Shown here: positions 63,317-64,000 of the stretch, piece after piece
Layout: every line of letters begins with the position of its first letter
Numbering within the stretch: position 1 is the first letter of the stretch
NCBI GenBank assembly: GCA_963752495.1
Contig: CAVVYJ010000002.1
Coordinates: forward strand, 744,001-808,000
Origin: CAVVYJ01 sp963752495
GTDB lineage: Bacteria > Pseudomonadota > Gammaproteobacteria > Burkholderiales > Methylophilaceae
Direction of reading: 5' to 3'
DNA length: 64,000 bases
The notes under the pieces: generated by a model
Databases searched by the model: none
The model's input: only the letters and a program-made list of their open reading frames with translations
Told to the model about the DNA's origin: nothing
Position numbers and translations under genes: made by a program

Positions 63317-64000
63317 CTAAAAAGGCAATTGAACGTGAGGAGCAGCTCTGAGAATGATGGTTCGAAATTGTTGCTGTATGCGCGCCAAGGCCGCTTGGTT
63401 GTTTGCTTCAAAGCGCAGCACAATCACAGGTGTGGTGTTCGAAGGGCGCATCAATCCAAAGCCATCAGGGTATTCAACACGTAAGCCGTCAATCGTAATG
63501 ACTTCAGTTGCACCAGAAAACTCGGCTGTCTTTTGGAGCTCTGCTATCAATCTATGTGGCTCGCCTTCTTTCATATGGATGTGTTGCTCAGGCGTGCTCA
63601 CACTATCTGGCAATGCGTTGAGCACTTCAGAAACATCGTTAAAATGACTTAAAATCTCCAGAAGTCGCGCGCCAGAATAAAGCCCATCATCAAAGCCATA
63701 CCAGCGTTTTTTACCATTTTATCGGCGTCATTAAAGAAAACATGTCCGCTCATTTCGCCTGCCAAGGCGGCGCCGGTTTCTTTGATTTTAGCCTTTACGA
63801 GCGAGTGGCCCGTTTTCCACATCACAGGCGTGCCGCCATGCTCGCGTATCCATGGGCTTAAGTTGCGCGTGGATTTTACGTCAAAAATAATATTCGCTTG
63901 TGGGTTACGCGAGAGCACGTCCTGCGCGAAGAGCAGCAATTGGCGGTCAGGATAAATAATATTGCCGTCTTTGGTGACCACGCCAAGTCTATCGCCGTCT
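63317..64000 (-). CDS. algC: Phosphomannomutase/phosphoglucomutase, frameshifted, 5' end cut by window edge
   Basis: C-terminal part of an AlgC/ManB-type mutase. The frame entering at 64000 reads DGDRLGVVTKDGNIIYPDRQLL, then IIFDVKSTRNLSPWIREHGG and ALAGEMSGHVFFND. At the T6 run 63707-63712 (A on the coding strand) one base is missing; a seventh gives KKRWYGFDDGLYSGARLLEIL, leading to the C-terminal domain DGLRVEYPDGFGLMRPSNTTPVIVLRFEA with the phosphate loop RPSNTTP. It makes mannose or glucose 1-phosphate for surface polysaccharides. The symbol is by family. Confidence 0.88.

Overview
The window is a stretch of chromosome from a moderately AT-rich, aerobic betaproteobacterium. The support for this is a contiguous nuoA-N operon, thrS-infC-rpmI-rplT-pheST-ihfA in the usual proteobacterial order, a PDH cluster whose E3 subunit carries its own lipoyl domain, and a birA-coaX-SPOR operon. 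The gene content would fit Methylophilaceae or a neighbouring Nitrosomonadales family, but nothing here fixes the genus.

Layout. 1-9.7 kb: glnS (cut by the left edge), birA-coaX-SPOR protein, then aceE-aceF-lpd on the minus strand. 9.9-15.9 kb: an M17 aminopeptidase, then a sulfide/persulfide module (TauE-like exporter, SQR, DUF442 protein and BigR/SqrR-like repressor on minus; divergent ETHE1-like persulfide dioxygenase and a Crp/Fnr regulator on plus). 15.9-22.9 kb: a YHS-pentapeptide protein, a glycine-zipper protein, recJ with an eptA-like gene inserted at its 3' end, tpiA. 22.9-37.8 kb: secG, tRNA-Leu and nuoA-N. 37.9-43.9 kb: a damaged DUF4124-(TP)n-DUF1996 gene containing a 32-copy hexanucleotide repeat, then ypfJ, a Nudix hydrolase, an SDR epimerase, a lytic transglycosylase and a 2OG oxygenase. 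43.9-51.6 kb: tRNA-Val, thrS to ihfA, a MerR regulator, tRNA-Pro. 51.6-60.9 kb: a polyhydroxyalkanoate (PHA) region with a ribbon-helix-helix-like protein, phasin-like proteins, class III phaE-phaC, and convergent phaB, phaA and acs. It ends in a degenerate copy of the tRNA-Pro 3' half. 60.9-64 kb: tRNA-Lys, pgm, an aspartyl protease and a hexose-phosphate mutase cut by the right edge.

The genes describe respiratory metabolism (PDH to acetyl-CoA, complex I), sulfide detoxification into the quinone pool, and carbon storage as PHA from acetyl-CoA, with Acs recovering acetate. The two most interesting structures are the PHA block, which looks like an island at tRNA-Pro with its own candidate autoregulator, and the eptA cassette that split recJ while supplying it with a new C-terminus.

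Caution: at least ten genes, several of them essential (lpd, nuoL, thrS, pheT, recJ), are broken by single-base frameshifts. In nearly all of them adding or removing one base of a short mononucleotide run restores the protein. I read these as sequencing or assembly errors, not pseudogenes, and give the full spans.
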